From Kineosporia rhizophila (lineage in GTDB: Bacteria; Actinomycetota; Actinomycetes; Actinomycetales; Kineosporiaceae), in assembly GCF_021277265.1 (NCBI RefSeq), contig NZ_JAJSOH010000005.1, positions 124,001 to 188,000 on the forward strand: a stretch of DNA of 64,000 nucleotides. The letters are read 5' to 3'. The position numbers and the translations under genes were made by a program. Positions 1 through 7,480 of this stretch are shown one piece after another (position 1 is the first letter of the stretch; each line of letters opens with the position of its first letter). The notes under the pieces are model-generated. The model was not told the origin of the DNA, did no database searches, and saw only the letters and a list, made by a program, of their open reading frames with translations.

Positions 1-103
1 GCTCGTGGCCCAGTTCCCCCAGCAGCCAGCCCCATTCGTGCCGGGCCGAAGTCAGATCGGCGACCCACAGCTCGACGTGGTGCAGAGATCCCCGGTTTGC
101 CAT
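1..103 (-). CDS. VOC/glyoxalase-family protein, N-terminal fragment
   Basis: Only the first 34 codons lie in the window; the rest is beyond the left edge. The visible N-terminus (MANRGSLHHVELWVADL) has the LHHVELWVxDL pattern that opens vicinal-oxygen-chelate proteins, in which the early His is usually a metal ligand. The start ATG at 103 has a GGGGG tract directly before it on the minus strand. Substrate and reaction cannot be judged from this fragment. A strong hairpin lies between it and the acs stop codon, so it is probably transcribed independently of acs. Confidence 0.6.
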   Translation of the reverse strand, partial: MANRGSLHHVELWVADLTSARHEWGWLLGELGHE

Positions 104-124
104 CCCCCTACTCTGCCCGAAATT

Positions 125-164
125 GAGGACGCCGGTGGGCACCCAGGTGCCCACCGGCGTCCTC
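125..164 (-). terminator. Hairpin terminator after acs
   Basis: A perfect 18-bp inverted repeat (125-142 with 147-164) has a 4-nt loop and starts 11 nt beyond the acs stop codon. It has no clear U-tract, as is common for actinobacterial terminators. It separates acs from the VOC gene. Confidence 0.75.
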
Positions 165-175
165 AGATCTGCGGT

Positions 176-2137
176 TCAGTCGGAGGAACTACCCAGACCC
201 TTCTTGATCAGGTCCATCACGGTGGAGTCGGCCAGCGTGGTCACGTCGCCCACCGCGCGGTTCTCGGCGACGTCCTGCAATAGCCGGCGCATGATCTTGC
301 CCGAGCGGGTCTTCGGCAGTTCGGCCACCACCATCACCTGCCGGGGCTTGGCGATCGGCCCGATCTCCTTGGCCACGTGATTGCGCAACTCGGTGATCAC
401 GGCCTCGGCCTGGGACTCGTCGTAACCCGCGTCACCGCGCAGGATCACGAACGCACACACCGCCTGGCCGGTGGTCTCGTCGGCCGCCCCGACCACCGCG
501 GCCTCGGCCACCTTGGGGTGCGAGACCAGGGCGGACTCGATCTCGGTGGTCGAGAGCCGGTGCCCGGACACGTTCATCACGTCGTCCACCCGGCCGAGCA
601 GCCAGACGTCGCCGTCCTCGTCCTTCTTCGCGCCGTCGCCGGCGAAGTAGAGGCCGTCGAAGCGCGACCAGTAGGTGTCCTTGTAGCGCTCCGGGTCGCC
701 CCAGATACCGCGCAGCATGGACGGCCACGGCTCGGTGAGCACCAGGTAGCCGCCGGAGCCGTTGGGCACCGGGTTGGCGTCGTTGTCGACCACGTCCACC
801 GAGATGCCGGGCAGCGGGACCTGGGCCGAACCGGGCTTGGCGGTGGTGACCCCGGGCAGCGGGCTGATCATGATGGCGCCGGTCTCGGTCTGCCACCAGG
901 TGTCCACGATCGGGGTGCGGTCGCCGCCGATGTGCTTGCGGTACCAGACCCAGGCCTCGGGGTTGATCGGCTCACCGACCGAGCCCAGCACGCGCAGGCT
1001 GGACAGGTCGAACGAGGCGGGGATGTCGTCGCCCCACTTCATGAACGTCCGGATCGCGGTGGGCGCGGTGTAGAGCTGGGTGATCCGGTACTTCTGCACG
1101 ATCTCCCAGAACCGGCCCTTGTGCGGGGTGTCCGGGGTGCCCTCGTAGATCACCTGGGAGGCGCCGTTGGCCAGCGGGCCGTAGACGATGTAGCTGTGCC
1201 CGGTGACCCAGCCGATGTCGGCCGTGCACCAGTAGATGTCCTTCTCCGGCCGCAGGTCGAACACGTTGCGGTGGGTGTACGCGGTCTGGGTCAGGTAGCC
1301 GCCGGAGGTGTGCAGGATCCCCTTCGGCTTACCGGTCGTGCCGCTGGTGTAGAGGATGAACAGCGGGTGCTCGGCGTCGAAGGCCTGCGGCTCGTGCACG
1401 TCGGAGGCGCTGTCCACGACGTCGTGCCACCAGACGTCCTTCTCGTCGTTCCACTCCACGTCCTGCTTGGTGCGCTGGACCACCAGCACCTTCTGCACCG
1501 ACGGGGTGTTCACCACCGCGGCGTCCACGGCGGGCTTGAGCGCCGAGGGGTTGCCCCGGCGGTAGCCGCCGTCCGCGGTGATGACGACCTTGGCGTCCGC
1601 GTCGTCGATCCGGCTGCGCAGGGCCTCGGCCGAGAAGCCACCGAAGACCACCGAGTGCGCGGCCCCGATCCGGGCGCAGGCCAGCATCGAGATCACCGCC
1701 TCGGGAATCATCGGCAGGTAGATCGCCACCCGGTCGCCCGCTTCGACCCCGAGCCCGGTGAGCGCGTTGGCCGCCTTGGAGACCTCGCGCTGCAGCTCGG
1801 CGTAGGTGATCTCGCGGGTGTCGCCCGGCTCGCCCTCGAAGTACAGCGCCACCCGCTCGCCGTTGCCCGCCTCGACGTGCCGGTCCACGCAGTTGTAGGC
1901 CACGTTCAGGGTGCCGCCGACGAACCACTTGGCGAACGGCGCGTCCGACCAGTCCAGGGTCTGCGTCCACGGGGTGGCCCAGGTGAGCGCGCGGGCCTGC
2001 TCCTCCCAGAACGCCAGCCGGTCCTGCTTCGCCGCTTCGTACAACTCGGGCTGCGCCAGCGCCGCGTCGGCGAACGCCTTCTCCGGCGGGAACCGCCGTT
2101 CCTCGTGCAGCAGGTTCGACAGGGTCTCGTCCGTCAT
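176..2137 (-). CDS. acs: Acetyl-CoA synthetase (AMP-forming)
   Basis: Cytoplasmic enzyme that activates acetate with ATP and CoA through acetyl-adenylate. The 653-aa length is normal for Acs. Visible motifs are the adenylate-forming P-loop [10 protein letters not shown] (residues 264-273), the WWQTETG core motif (about 414-420), the hinge [13 protein letters not shown] (515-527) and the C-terminal catalytic Lys in TRSGK (K614), which is the lysine inactivated by acetylation in this family. The ATG at 2137 is preferred over one 18 nt upstream because AGAGGGG lies just before it. A LytTR-type response regulator is encoded immediately upstream in the same direction, so acetate-responsive control is plausible but inferred. 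Confidence 0.96.
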   Translation of the reverse strand: MTDETLSNLLHEERRFPPEKAFADAALAQPELYEAAKQDRLAFWEEQARALTWATPWTQTLDWSDAPFAKWFVGGTLNVAYNCVDRHVEAGNGERVALYFEGEPGDTREITYAELQREVSKAANALTGLGVEAGDRVAIYLPMIPEAVISMLACARIGAAHSVVFGGFSAEALRSRIDDADAKVVITADGGYRRGNPSALKPAVDAAVVNTPSVQKVLVVQRTKQDVEWNDEKDVWWHDVVDSASDVHEPQAFDAEHPLFILYTSGTTGKPKGILHTSGGYLTQTAYTHRNVFDLRPEKDIYWCTADIGWVTGHSYIVYGPLANGASQVIYEGTPDTPHKGRFWEIVQKYRITQLYTAPTAIRTFMKWGDDIPASFDLSSLRVLGSVGEPINPEAWVWYRKHIGGDRTPIVDTWWQTETGAIMISPLPGVTTAKPGSAQVPLPGISVDVVDNDANPVPNGSGGYLVLTEPWPSMLRGIWGDPERYKDTYWSRFDGLYFAGDGAKKDEDGDVWLLGRVDDVMNVSGHRLSTTEIESALVSHPKVAEAAVVGAADETTGQAVCAFVILRGDAGYDESQAEAVITELRNHVAKEIGPIAKPRQVMVVAELPKTRSGKIMRRLLQDVAENRAVGDVTTLADSTVMDLIKKGLGSSSD

Positions 2138-2179
2138 CGGATCCCCTCTTCGCATGAGGCTCGTGTGGTCGTGATCACC

Positions 2180-2196
2180 CTGACATTAATAGTCAG
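2180..2196 (-). promoter_or_regulatory. Candidate acs promoter and operator
   Basis: The inverted repeat CTGAC-N7-GTCAG encloses TATTAAT when read on the minus strand, which suits a -10 element about 45-50 nt upstream of the acs start. No good -35 is visible, so an activator binding here is possible. Prediction only. Confidence 0.4.
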
Positions 2197-2215
2197 CGGC
2201 CGGTGGCGACATGCC

Positions 2216-2256
2216 ACGGGACAGGTCGCCCTGGCTGAGGGCCTGACCTGTCCCGT
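2216..2256 (-). terminator. Hairpin between the LytTR regulator gene and acs
   Basis: A perfect 12-bp stem (2216-2227 with 2245-2256) contains an inner 5-bp stem (GCCCT/AGGGC) and a small bulge. It lies downstream of the response-regulator gene and upstream of the acs promoter candidate, so it most likely terminates the regulator transcript. Confidence 0.6.
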
Positions 2257-2361
2257 CGCACACCTTGTCCAGTTCGCCGTTCGGCCGGACGGCACTACCG
2301 CTCGGCCCGCCGGGAGCACCGTTGGTGGATCGGCGGGGCCGTTGGCCTCTTCCTCGTCTGC

Positions 2362-3195
2362 TCAGCCCACGTCGGCGATCCGGCTGCGGGTGACGGGCTC
2401 GGCACTGCGCCGGGGCGGCTCACCGGCCGTACCGGCCAGCAGCACCTCCCGCACGTGCCGGCCCTGGCGCCGGCTGACCTGCAGCGTGCGCCCACGCAGC
2501 CGTACCCGCATCCGCCCGCCCACCGTGCGTACCTCGTCCACGTGCGGCAGCGCGACCATCGTGCTGCGGTGGATCCGCAGGAAGCCGTAGGGCTCCCAGC
2601 GTTCCTCGAGGGTGCTCAGCGGAACCCGGATGAGATGACTGCCGGTGGCCGTGTGCAGGCGCGCGTAGTCGCCCTGGGCCTGCACGAACAGGATCTGCGA
2701 ACGCCGGATGAACCGGGTCACCCCCGCCAGTTCCACCGCGATGGTCTCGTCGGTGCAGGCCGCGACCGTGCGCCGCACCGCCTCGGCCAGCCGCTCGGCG
2801 GTGACCGGCTTGTCCACGTACTCGACCGAGTCCAGCTCGAACGAGCGCGGCGGATGCTGCCGGGCGGGCACGGTGAACACCAGGTGCGGGTGCCGGTCGA
2901 TCCGCGCCAGGGCGCGGGCCAGGTGCGGCCCGTCCAGCCCGGGCGTGGACACGTCGCACACCAGGAGGTCGACCGGGTCGTCGCGCAGGATCTGCAGCGC
3001 ACCCGCGCGATTGCGCGTGGTGCGGACCGCACTGATCCGCGGGTCGGCCCGGAAGAACTGCGTCATCCGGGCGAGAGCCGCTCCGTCGGGATCCACGATC
3101 AGGGCCCGAAGCGGAGCCGGGTCGGGCGCATGAGTCCATCGCGGACTCGTTCGCGCTCGACCGATAACCGTCACATTTCCAGGCGCCGTTGCCAT
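2362..3195 (-). CDS. LytTR-family response regulator
   Basis: Two-domain transcription regulator of 277 aa. The receiver covers about residues 30-145, with acidic residues in LIVDPDG (D35, D37), the likely phosphoacceptor D81 in LLVCDVSTPG and the conserved Lys K129 in YVDKP. A LytTR DNA-binding domain follows (about 155-255; FVQAQGDYARL and FLRIHRSTMV are typical). The ATG at 3195 is chosen; an in-frame extension of 17 residues upstream looks non-coding. No sensor kinase is adjacent. LytTR regulators often sit beside acs and acetate transport genes in actinobacteria, and acs is the next gene here, so acetate control is the natural hypothesis. Confidence 0.88.
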   Translation of the reverse strand: MATAPGNVTVIGRARTSPRWTHAPDPAPLRALIVDPDGAALARMTQFFRADPRISAVRTTRNRAGALQILRDDPVDLLVCDVSTPGLDGPHLARALARIDRHPHLVFTVPARQHPPRSFELDSVEYVDKPVTAERLAEAVRRTVAACTDETIAVELAGVTRFIRRSQILFVQAQGDYARLHTATGSHLIRVPLSTLEERWEPYGFLRIHRSTMVALPHVDEVRTVGGRMRVRLRGRTLQVSRRQGRHVREVLLAGTAGEPPRRSAEPVTRSRIADVG

Positions 3196-3292
3196 ACGTC
3201 CCAGAGTAGGGACGCACAGTGCGCCTGTGAACCTATGAATTCCCACAAGTCACGCACAGAGCCCTTTGAGTTTCGGAGCGCACTCTCGGGAC

Positions 3293-3763
3293 ATGAGCGC
3301 TCCGACCAGCACGGACCTGCCCGAACTTTCCCGCCGCCCGCGGATAGGTGCAGGTCAGAGGCCTGGCACGGTGGTCCAGCTGATCCGCTTCGCCGGGGTG
3401 GGGGTGCTCAGCACGCTCGCCTACTCGGCGCTCTACCTGATCCTGCGCAGCTTCCTGGGATCTTTCGCCGCCAACACCCTGGCCCTGCTGATCACCGCGG
3501 TGGCCAACACCGCGGCCAACCGCCGGCTCACCTTCGGGGTGCGGGGCAACGCCGGCCTGGCCGGGGACCACGCGGTCGGGCTGCTGGCCTTCGGCGTGGG
3601 GCTGTTGCTGACCAACGGCTCGCTGGCCGTCGTGCACTGGGCCGGGGTGGAGGCGCACTGGGTGGAGGTGGTGGTGCTGACGGTGGCCAACGCGGTCGCG
3701 ACGGTGCTGCGGTTCATCCTGCTCCGACTGCGGCTGAGGGCTCTGCCCCAGGGCAGGACCTAG
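3293..3763 (+). CDS. GtrA-family membrane protein
   Basis: Protein of 156 aa with four predicted transmembrane segments after an approximately 30-residue cytoplasmic N-terminus. The segment QLIRFAGVGVLSTLAYSAL and the NTAANRRLTF motif are characteristic of the GtrA family, whose members are thought to help move lipid-linked sugars across the membrane for cell-envelope or O-antigen modification. The ATG at 3293 is used (CGGG just upstream); an ATG at 3266 would add nine residues that do not fit the family. Ten nucleotides separate it from the Fic-like gene, so the two may be cotranscribed. The sugar substrate is unknown. Confidence 0.82.
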   Translation: MSAPTSTDLPELSRRPRIGAGQRPGTVVQLIRFAGVGVLSTLAYSALYLILRSFLGSFAANTLALLITAVANTAANRRLTFGVRGNAGLAGDHAVGLLAFGVGLLLTNGSLAVVHWAGVEAHWVEVVVLTVANAVATVLRFILLRLRLRALPQGRT

Positions 3764-3772
3764 GCTCGCGCC

Positions 3773-4612
3773 GTGACTATGTTGGCGCAGAGCCTGGCCG
3801 CGCTGGAGAACCTCCCCGGAGTCGCTGCGGCCGTACAGTCGGCCCGCACGGCGTGCACCGAGATCCGCTGGCACAACGCCCTGCGCCGCCGTTCCGCCGA
3901 GGCCCGGGCCGAGGCCACCGTGCGCTCGGCCCGTAACTCTGCCGCCCTGGAGGGGGCGCGCTATCCGGTCGACCTGATCCGCGACGCCGCCCGTGGGGCC
4001 TCAGGGCTACCTGAAGACGCTTCTGGTCACCTTGCTCAGGCCGCTGTCCGGGTCTACTCGGAGGCTGCTCAGGTGGAGAAGTCGCTCTCCTCGGCGCCGG
4101 CCCAGGCACTGGCCCGGTTGCACCTGGCCGCCGCGGGCGGGCTGATCCCCGCCGATCAGGTGGGGCGGCCCCGTCAGGGCGCGGAACTGCCGGGCGACGG
4201 GATCGGCGAACCGGAGAGCGCCCCCGTGGGCGCGGCCCTGGGAGCCCGGCTGAACGGCATCACCGATCTGCTGTCGGCCCCACCCGCGGCCCCGGCTCTG
4301 GTGGTGGCCGCCCTCGTGCACGCCGAGATCCTCACCGCCCGGCCGTTCGTGGCGGGCAACGGCCTGGTCGCCCGCGCCGCTGCGCACGCCGTGATCGTCG
4401 GGCGGGGGCTGGATCCGATGGGCGTGGTGGTGTGGGAGGCGGCTCACCTCGACGCTGGTCCCGGCTACCACCGGCGGTTGCAGGCCTACACCTCGGGCCG
4501 GGCCGATGCGGTGGCGGACTGGCTGATCCACTGCGCGGAGGCGGTGGTGGAGGGGGCCGGCGAGGGCCGGGCGGTCTGCGACGCGGTGACGATGGGACGG
4601 GTCACCGGCTGA
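3773..4612 (+). CDS. Fic-like protein with a degenerate catalytic motif
   Basis: Protein of 279 aa starting at GTG. The segment RPFVAGNGLVAR (190-201) aligns with the Fic motif HPFxxGNGRxxR, but the catalytic His is Arg190 and the first Arg is Leu198. Upstream, SAALEG (56-61) matches the inhibitory-helix pattern (S/T)xxxE(G/N) of self-contained Fic proteins. AMP transfer by the usual chemistry is therefore unlikely. Possible roles are nucleotide binding, scaffolding or an altered reaction. Homologues in this locus are widespread in actinobacteria and sometimes labelled oxidoreductase, a label for which I see no support. Confidence 0.65.
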   Translation: MTMLAQSLAALENLPGVAAAVQSARTACTEIRWHNALRRRSAEARAEATVRSARNSAALEGARYPVDLIRDAARGASGLPEDASGHLAQAAVRVYSEAAQVEKSLSSAPAQALARLHLAAAGGLIPADQVGRPRQGAELPGDGIGEPESAPVGAALGARLNGITDLLSAPPAAPALVVAALVHAEILTARPFVAGNGLVARAAAHAVIVGRGLDPMGVVVWEAAHLDAGPGYHRRLQAYTSGRADAVADWLIHCAEAVVEGAGEGRAVCDAVTMGRVTG

Positions 4613-5081
4613 TTTGTTGGTCTAGCGGCCGATTTTCGCCGAGTTACCCCGTCCGTTGTTTTGATCTGGATCGAAAACCCCCGCCCGAACGGCCTAATCG
4701 GAGGACCCTTCGGAGTGCCGTTCGTCGCACGAATGGCCGCTACCTTCTGGTAGCCCCATGACGGGAAGACTTTTCCGGAGTAGACATGGGTTCACGGTTT
4801 CAGAGGCCGGGAACCACCGGCCGAGAAGCCTTCCGGACCGCACGGTCCGCCGGTACCCACACGCGATCAGTCCACGTGAGGACCCGCTCGGACGGGCTTG
4901 CACCGCTCCAGCGAAATGGTATCTGCGCGCTTGATAGCCGCGAACCGTGCATCGGGTGGCGGCGCCCGGCTGCGGGGCGCCGCCACCCATCACAACTCCA
5001 TCCTGAATCCCCGAAACCGGTTGCGCCGTCTTGCGAATCGAGGTGAGTCAGCGAAAGTTGTCACTGGGGAGACGGGTTCAC
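4613..5081. other. Intergenic region with structured repeats, no gene recognised
   Basis: This 469-nt gap separates the Fic-like gene (+) from the HAD gene (-). It is rich in inverted repeats, the strongest being a perfect 14-bp hairpin at 4954-4988. An 86-codon frame with an ATG at 4786 has no recognisable protein character and is not called. The region could hold a leader, a small RNA or only transcript ends. Confidence 0.5.
4954..4988. terminator. Hairpin, probable terminator
   Basis: A perfect 14-bp stem (GGGTGGCGGCGCCC at 4954-4967 with its complement at 4975-4988) has a 7-nt loop. It lies beyond the stop of the HAD gene (minus strand) and past the Fic-like gene (plus strand), so it could serve either. 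There is no U-tract. Confidence 0.55.
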
Positions 5082-5945
5082 CTACTCCGGCCGGGAGGCC
5101 GCTCGGCGAGACCGGGCGAACTCCCGGCCGGAGGACTGTCGGCCCGCATGGTTACGGCGGCTGGCGTACCAGACCAGACCGGCTGCCGCGCTCGCCCCGG
5201 CACCGAGCGCAGCCGTACGAGCAGCCGCCTGGGCCGGGAACTTCGGGCGCAGGCTGACCGGCCGGCTGAAGTCCTGCACCAGCCAGCCCCGCGTCTGCGC
5301 CTCACGCCGCAGCGCCTTGTCCGGATTCACCGCCACGGGATGACCGACGGCCTGGAGCATCGGCAGATCGGTGACCGAGTCGCTGTAGGCATAGCACCGC
5401 TCGAGCCGGTAGCCCCGCTCGACGGCCATCCGGCGCATCGCCGCGGCCTTGTTCTCACCGTAGGCGTAGTACTCGATGGTGCCGGTGTAGCGACCCTCGT
5501 CGATCCCCATCCGGGTGGCGATGACGTGGTCGGCCCCGAGCATCGCCCCGATCGGCTCGACCAGCTCCACCCCCGAGGCGGAGACGATGACCACGTCGCG
5601 GCCGGCTTCGTGGTGCTCGGCGATCAGCGCGGTCGCCTCCTCGTAGACGATCGGCACGATCAGCTCGGACAGCGTGGTGGCGACGATGTCACTGACCTGC
5701 TGCACCTCCCAGCCGATGACCATGCGGGAGACCTGCTGGCGCATCCGTTCCATCTGGGTGTGATCAGCGCCACTGGCGTGGTAGAGGAAGTGCACGTAGG
5801 CACTGCGCAGCATCGCCGAGCGACTGAGCAGGCCGTTGGTGTGGAAGGGCCGGGAGAAGGCCATCGTGCTGGACCTGGCGATGACGGTCTTGTCCAGGTC
5901 GAAGAACGCCGCCTCACGATCCCGGCCCGCAGGCTCCCCACCCAT
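5082..5945 (-). CDS. HAD-IB family phosphatase (SerB1-like)
   Basis: Haloacid-dehalogenase-superfamily hydrolase of 287 aa. Motif I is FFDLDKT with nucleophile D16 and acid/base D18, motif II is VIVSASG, and motif IV is YSDSVTDLPML. This spacing is typical of HAD subfamily IB, which includes phosphoserine-phosphatase-like enzymes. A hydrophobic C-terminal segment (AARTAALGAGASAAAGLVWYAS) may be a membrane anchor. The ATG at 5945 is preferred. The gene diverges from the 6C RNA and ssd, as in the mycobacterial Rv3661-B11-Rv3660c arrangement. The substrate is not determined by the sequence. Confidence 0.85.
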   Translation of the reverse strand: MGGEPAGRDREAAFFDLDKTVIARSSTMAFSRPFHTNGLLSRSAMLRSAYVHFLYHASGADHTQMERMRQQVSRMVIGWEVQQVSDIVATTLSELIVPIVYEEATALIAEHHEAGRDVVIVSASGVELVEPIGAMLGADHVIATRMGIDEGRYTGTIEYYAYGENKAAAMRRMAVERGYRLERCYAYSDSVTDLPMLQAVGHPVAVNPDKALRREAQTRGWLVQDFSRPVSLRPKFPAQAAARTAALGAGASAAAGLVWYASRRNHAGRQSSGREFARSRRAASRPE

Positions 5946-6187
5946 GGCGCCAGGATAGGCGCAGCTCAAGATCACTCGCAGTGCCCGGCCGGAAGCTCAG
6001 GGCGAGAAATTGAGGACGATCGGGGGCGCCTACCGGTCATAATGGAGGCGAACCCGGTCGGTGACCTTGTGTGATTGATCGCTCGCAGTTTTCTCTTGGG
6101 CTGTGACGCAAAGTACTTAGAGGTCAACGGAACCCTCTTCCCCCTGTCCAATTCCTGTGCAGTTGCCGCCGTCCGGTGGCGTAGGTG

Positions 6188-6215
6188 TTGCACCAGACGC
6201 CACGGGGGGTACAGA
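6188..6215 (+). promoter_or_regulatory. Candidate promoter of the 6C RNA
   Basis: TTGCAC (6188-6193) and TACAGA (6210-6215) are spaced by 16 nt, predicting transcription from about 6222. This places the start just before the two C-loop hairpins and gives an RNA of about 100 nt. Confidence 0.45.
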
Positions 6216-6221
6216 CTGACG

Positions 6222-6322
6222 TAGCCGGCTTAATTGCCGTGCCCGCCCGGTCCGACTCCTCCCCCCCGAGCCGGACCGGCCAGACGGCCCCCGCTCCCCC
6301 CCAGCGGGGGCCGTCGCCTTTT
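6222..6322 (+). ncRNA. 6C small regulatory RNA (B11-like)
   Basis: Two consecutive hairpins carry loops of seven cytosines, the hallmark of the actinobacterial 6C RNA. Hairpin 1 spans 6247-6279 (CCGGTCCG with CGGACCGG, an inner CTC/GAG and a CTCCCCCCC loop). Hairpin 2 spans 6284-6314 (perfect 12-bp ACGGCCCCCGCT stem with a CCCCCCC loop) and is followed by CGCCTTTTG, a Rho-independent terminator. The location between a HAD-IB gene and ssd is that of the mycobacterial B11/6C RNA. C-rich loops of this RNA are reported to pair with G-rich ribosome-binding sites of target mRNAs. The ends are estimates from the promoter and terminator. Confidence 0.85.
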
Positions 6323-6341
6323 GCCGCCCGGCTTCTGCTGG

Positions 6342-6378
6342 TTCTCCACAGGTCGGCACGAAGCGGGGTTTGTCCACA
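6342..6378 (+). promoter_or_regulatory. Two DnaA-box-like 9-mers upstream of ssd
   Basis: TTCTCCACA (6342-6350) and TTGTCCACA (6370-6378) lie in the leader of the Tad operon. The second equals the Streptomyces DnaA-box consensus. Their function is inferred only. Confidence 0.35.
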
Positions 6379-6430
6379 GGCGGGGTCCAGCCCGCTCTGA
6401 GTCGTGCCCTGAGGGCCGAGCCTGGCTCCC

Positions 6431-7480
6431 ATGGTCCTGATCTGGGTGCTGCTGCTGACCGCTGAGCCGCTGCTGACTTCGGTGGTGGAACGGCTGGCCG
6501 GGGCGCAGGGGGTGCGCGTCGTCCCCTCGGTCCCGGGGTCGGTGCCCGGTCCGCCCGCGCTCGTCCTGGTCGGGGCCGATCACGACGTGAGCCAGGGCCT
6601 GCCCGCTCTCGCCTCCGGCGTTCCCCGTCTGCTGCTGGCCACCGGTGATCCGGATGAGCGGCTCTGGCGTGCTGCCCGCGACCTGCGGGCCGAGCAGGTG
6701 GTGCTGCTCCCGGAGGGCGAGCACCGACTTCAGGAGCGGCTGGCCAGGCTCGGTGAAGCCCGGCGAGGGGCACGGACGGTCGGGGTGATCGGCGGCTGCG
6801 GTGGGGCCGGGGCCAGCGTCCTGGCGGCTGCCCTGGCCCGAACGGCGGCCGTCACGGGCCCGGCCCTGCTGATCGAGATGGACCAGACCGGCGGCGGGGC
6901 CGACCTGTTGCTCGGGGCGGAGGACGAGCCGGGGCTGCGCTGGCCCGATCTGGGCTCGGCCCGCGGCCGGCTGCTGCCCGGCAGCCTCTCCGGATCGCTG
7001 CCGCTCATCGACGGGCTGCACGTGCTCGCCGCGGTCCGGTCCGGCCCGGTCACCGAACTGTCGGCCCCGGCCGTCGGCGCCGTTCTGGAGGCCGCCCGGG
7101 CCGAGTTCGGCACGGTGGTGCTCGACCTTCCCCGGCACCTCGACGAGGCCACCAGCGCCGCTGTGCGGGCCCTGGGGTGCTGCCTGGTGCTGGTACCGGC
7201 GGCGGTGCGGGCGGTGGCCGCAGCGCAGCGTCTGACCGCCGGTCTGCGCCCTCTGGTCGGCGATCTGCGAGCCGTGGTGTGCGGGCCCACTGCGGCCGGG
7301 CTCGGCCCTTCCGGCATCTGCGCTGCCCTCGGTCTGCCATCGGCCGGTCTGCTGAGGGTCGAGCCCGGGCTGAAGGCCGGTCTCGACCGCGGTGAGCCGC
7401 CCGGTCTGCGGGCCCGGGGCCCGCTCGCCCGGTTCTGCCGCGACCTGCTGGAGCGGGAGCTGGCCGGTGTCCGCGGATGA
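6431..7480 (+). CDS. ssd: Septum-site-determining-like protein Ssd (CpaE/TadZ-like)
   Basis: MinD/ParA-like protein of 349 aa at the head of the Tad operon. The N-terminal ~110 residues resemble a receiver-like domain. The ATPase part begins with TVGVIGGCGGAGASVLAAALA (about 116-136), where the deviant Walker A has Ala in place of both signature lysines, as in mycobacterial Ssd. ATP hydrolysis is therefore doubtful. Homologues either localise pilus machinery (TadZ/CpaE) or affect septum formation (Ssd). The stop codon overlaps the tadA start in ATGA, so translation is coupled. The leader carries the 6C RNA and two DnaA-box-like motifs. Confidence 0.85.
   Translation: MVLIWVLLLTAEPLLTSVVERLAGAQGVRVVPSVPGSVPGPPALVLVGADHDVSQGLPALASGVPRLLLATGDPDERLWRAARDLRAEQVVLLPEGEHRLQERLARLGEARRGARTVGVIGGCGGAGASVLAAALARTAAVTGPALLIEMDQTGGGADLLLGAEDEPGLRWPDLGSARGRLLPGSLSGSLPLIDGLHVLAAVRSGPVTELSAPAVGAVLEAARAEFGTVVLDLPRHLDEATSAAVRALGCCLVLVPAAVRAVAAAQRLTAGLRPLVGDLRAVVCGPTAAGLGPSGICAALGLPSAGLLRVEPGLKAGLDRGEPPGLRARGPLARFCRDLLERELAGVRG

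Noticed and set aside
377..2590. A 737-codon frame opposite acs
   Set aside because: Antisense to conserved acs and low in sequence complexity; no family pattern.
4786..5046. An 86-codon frame with a possible ribosome-binding site
   Set aside because: No hydrophobic core, Arg/Pro-rich composition, and overlap with the inverted repeats; not protein-like.
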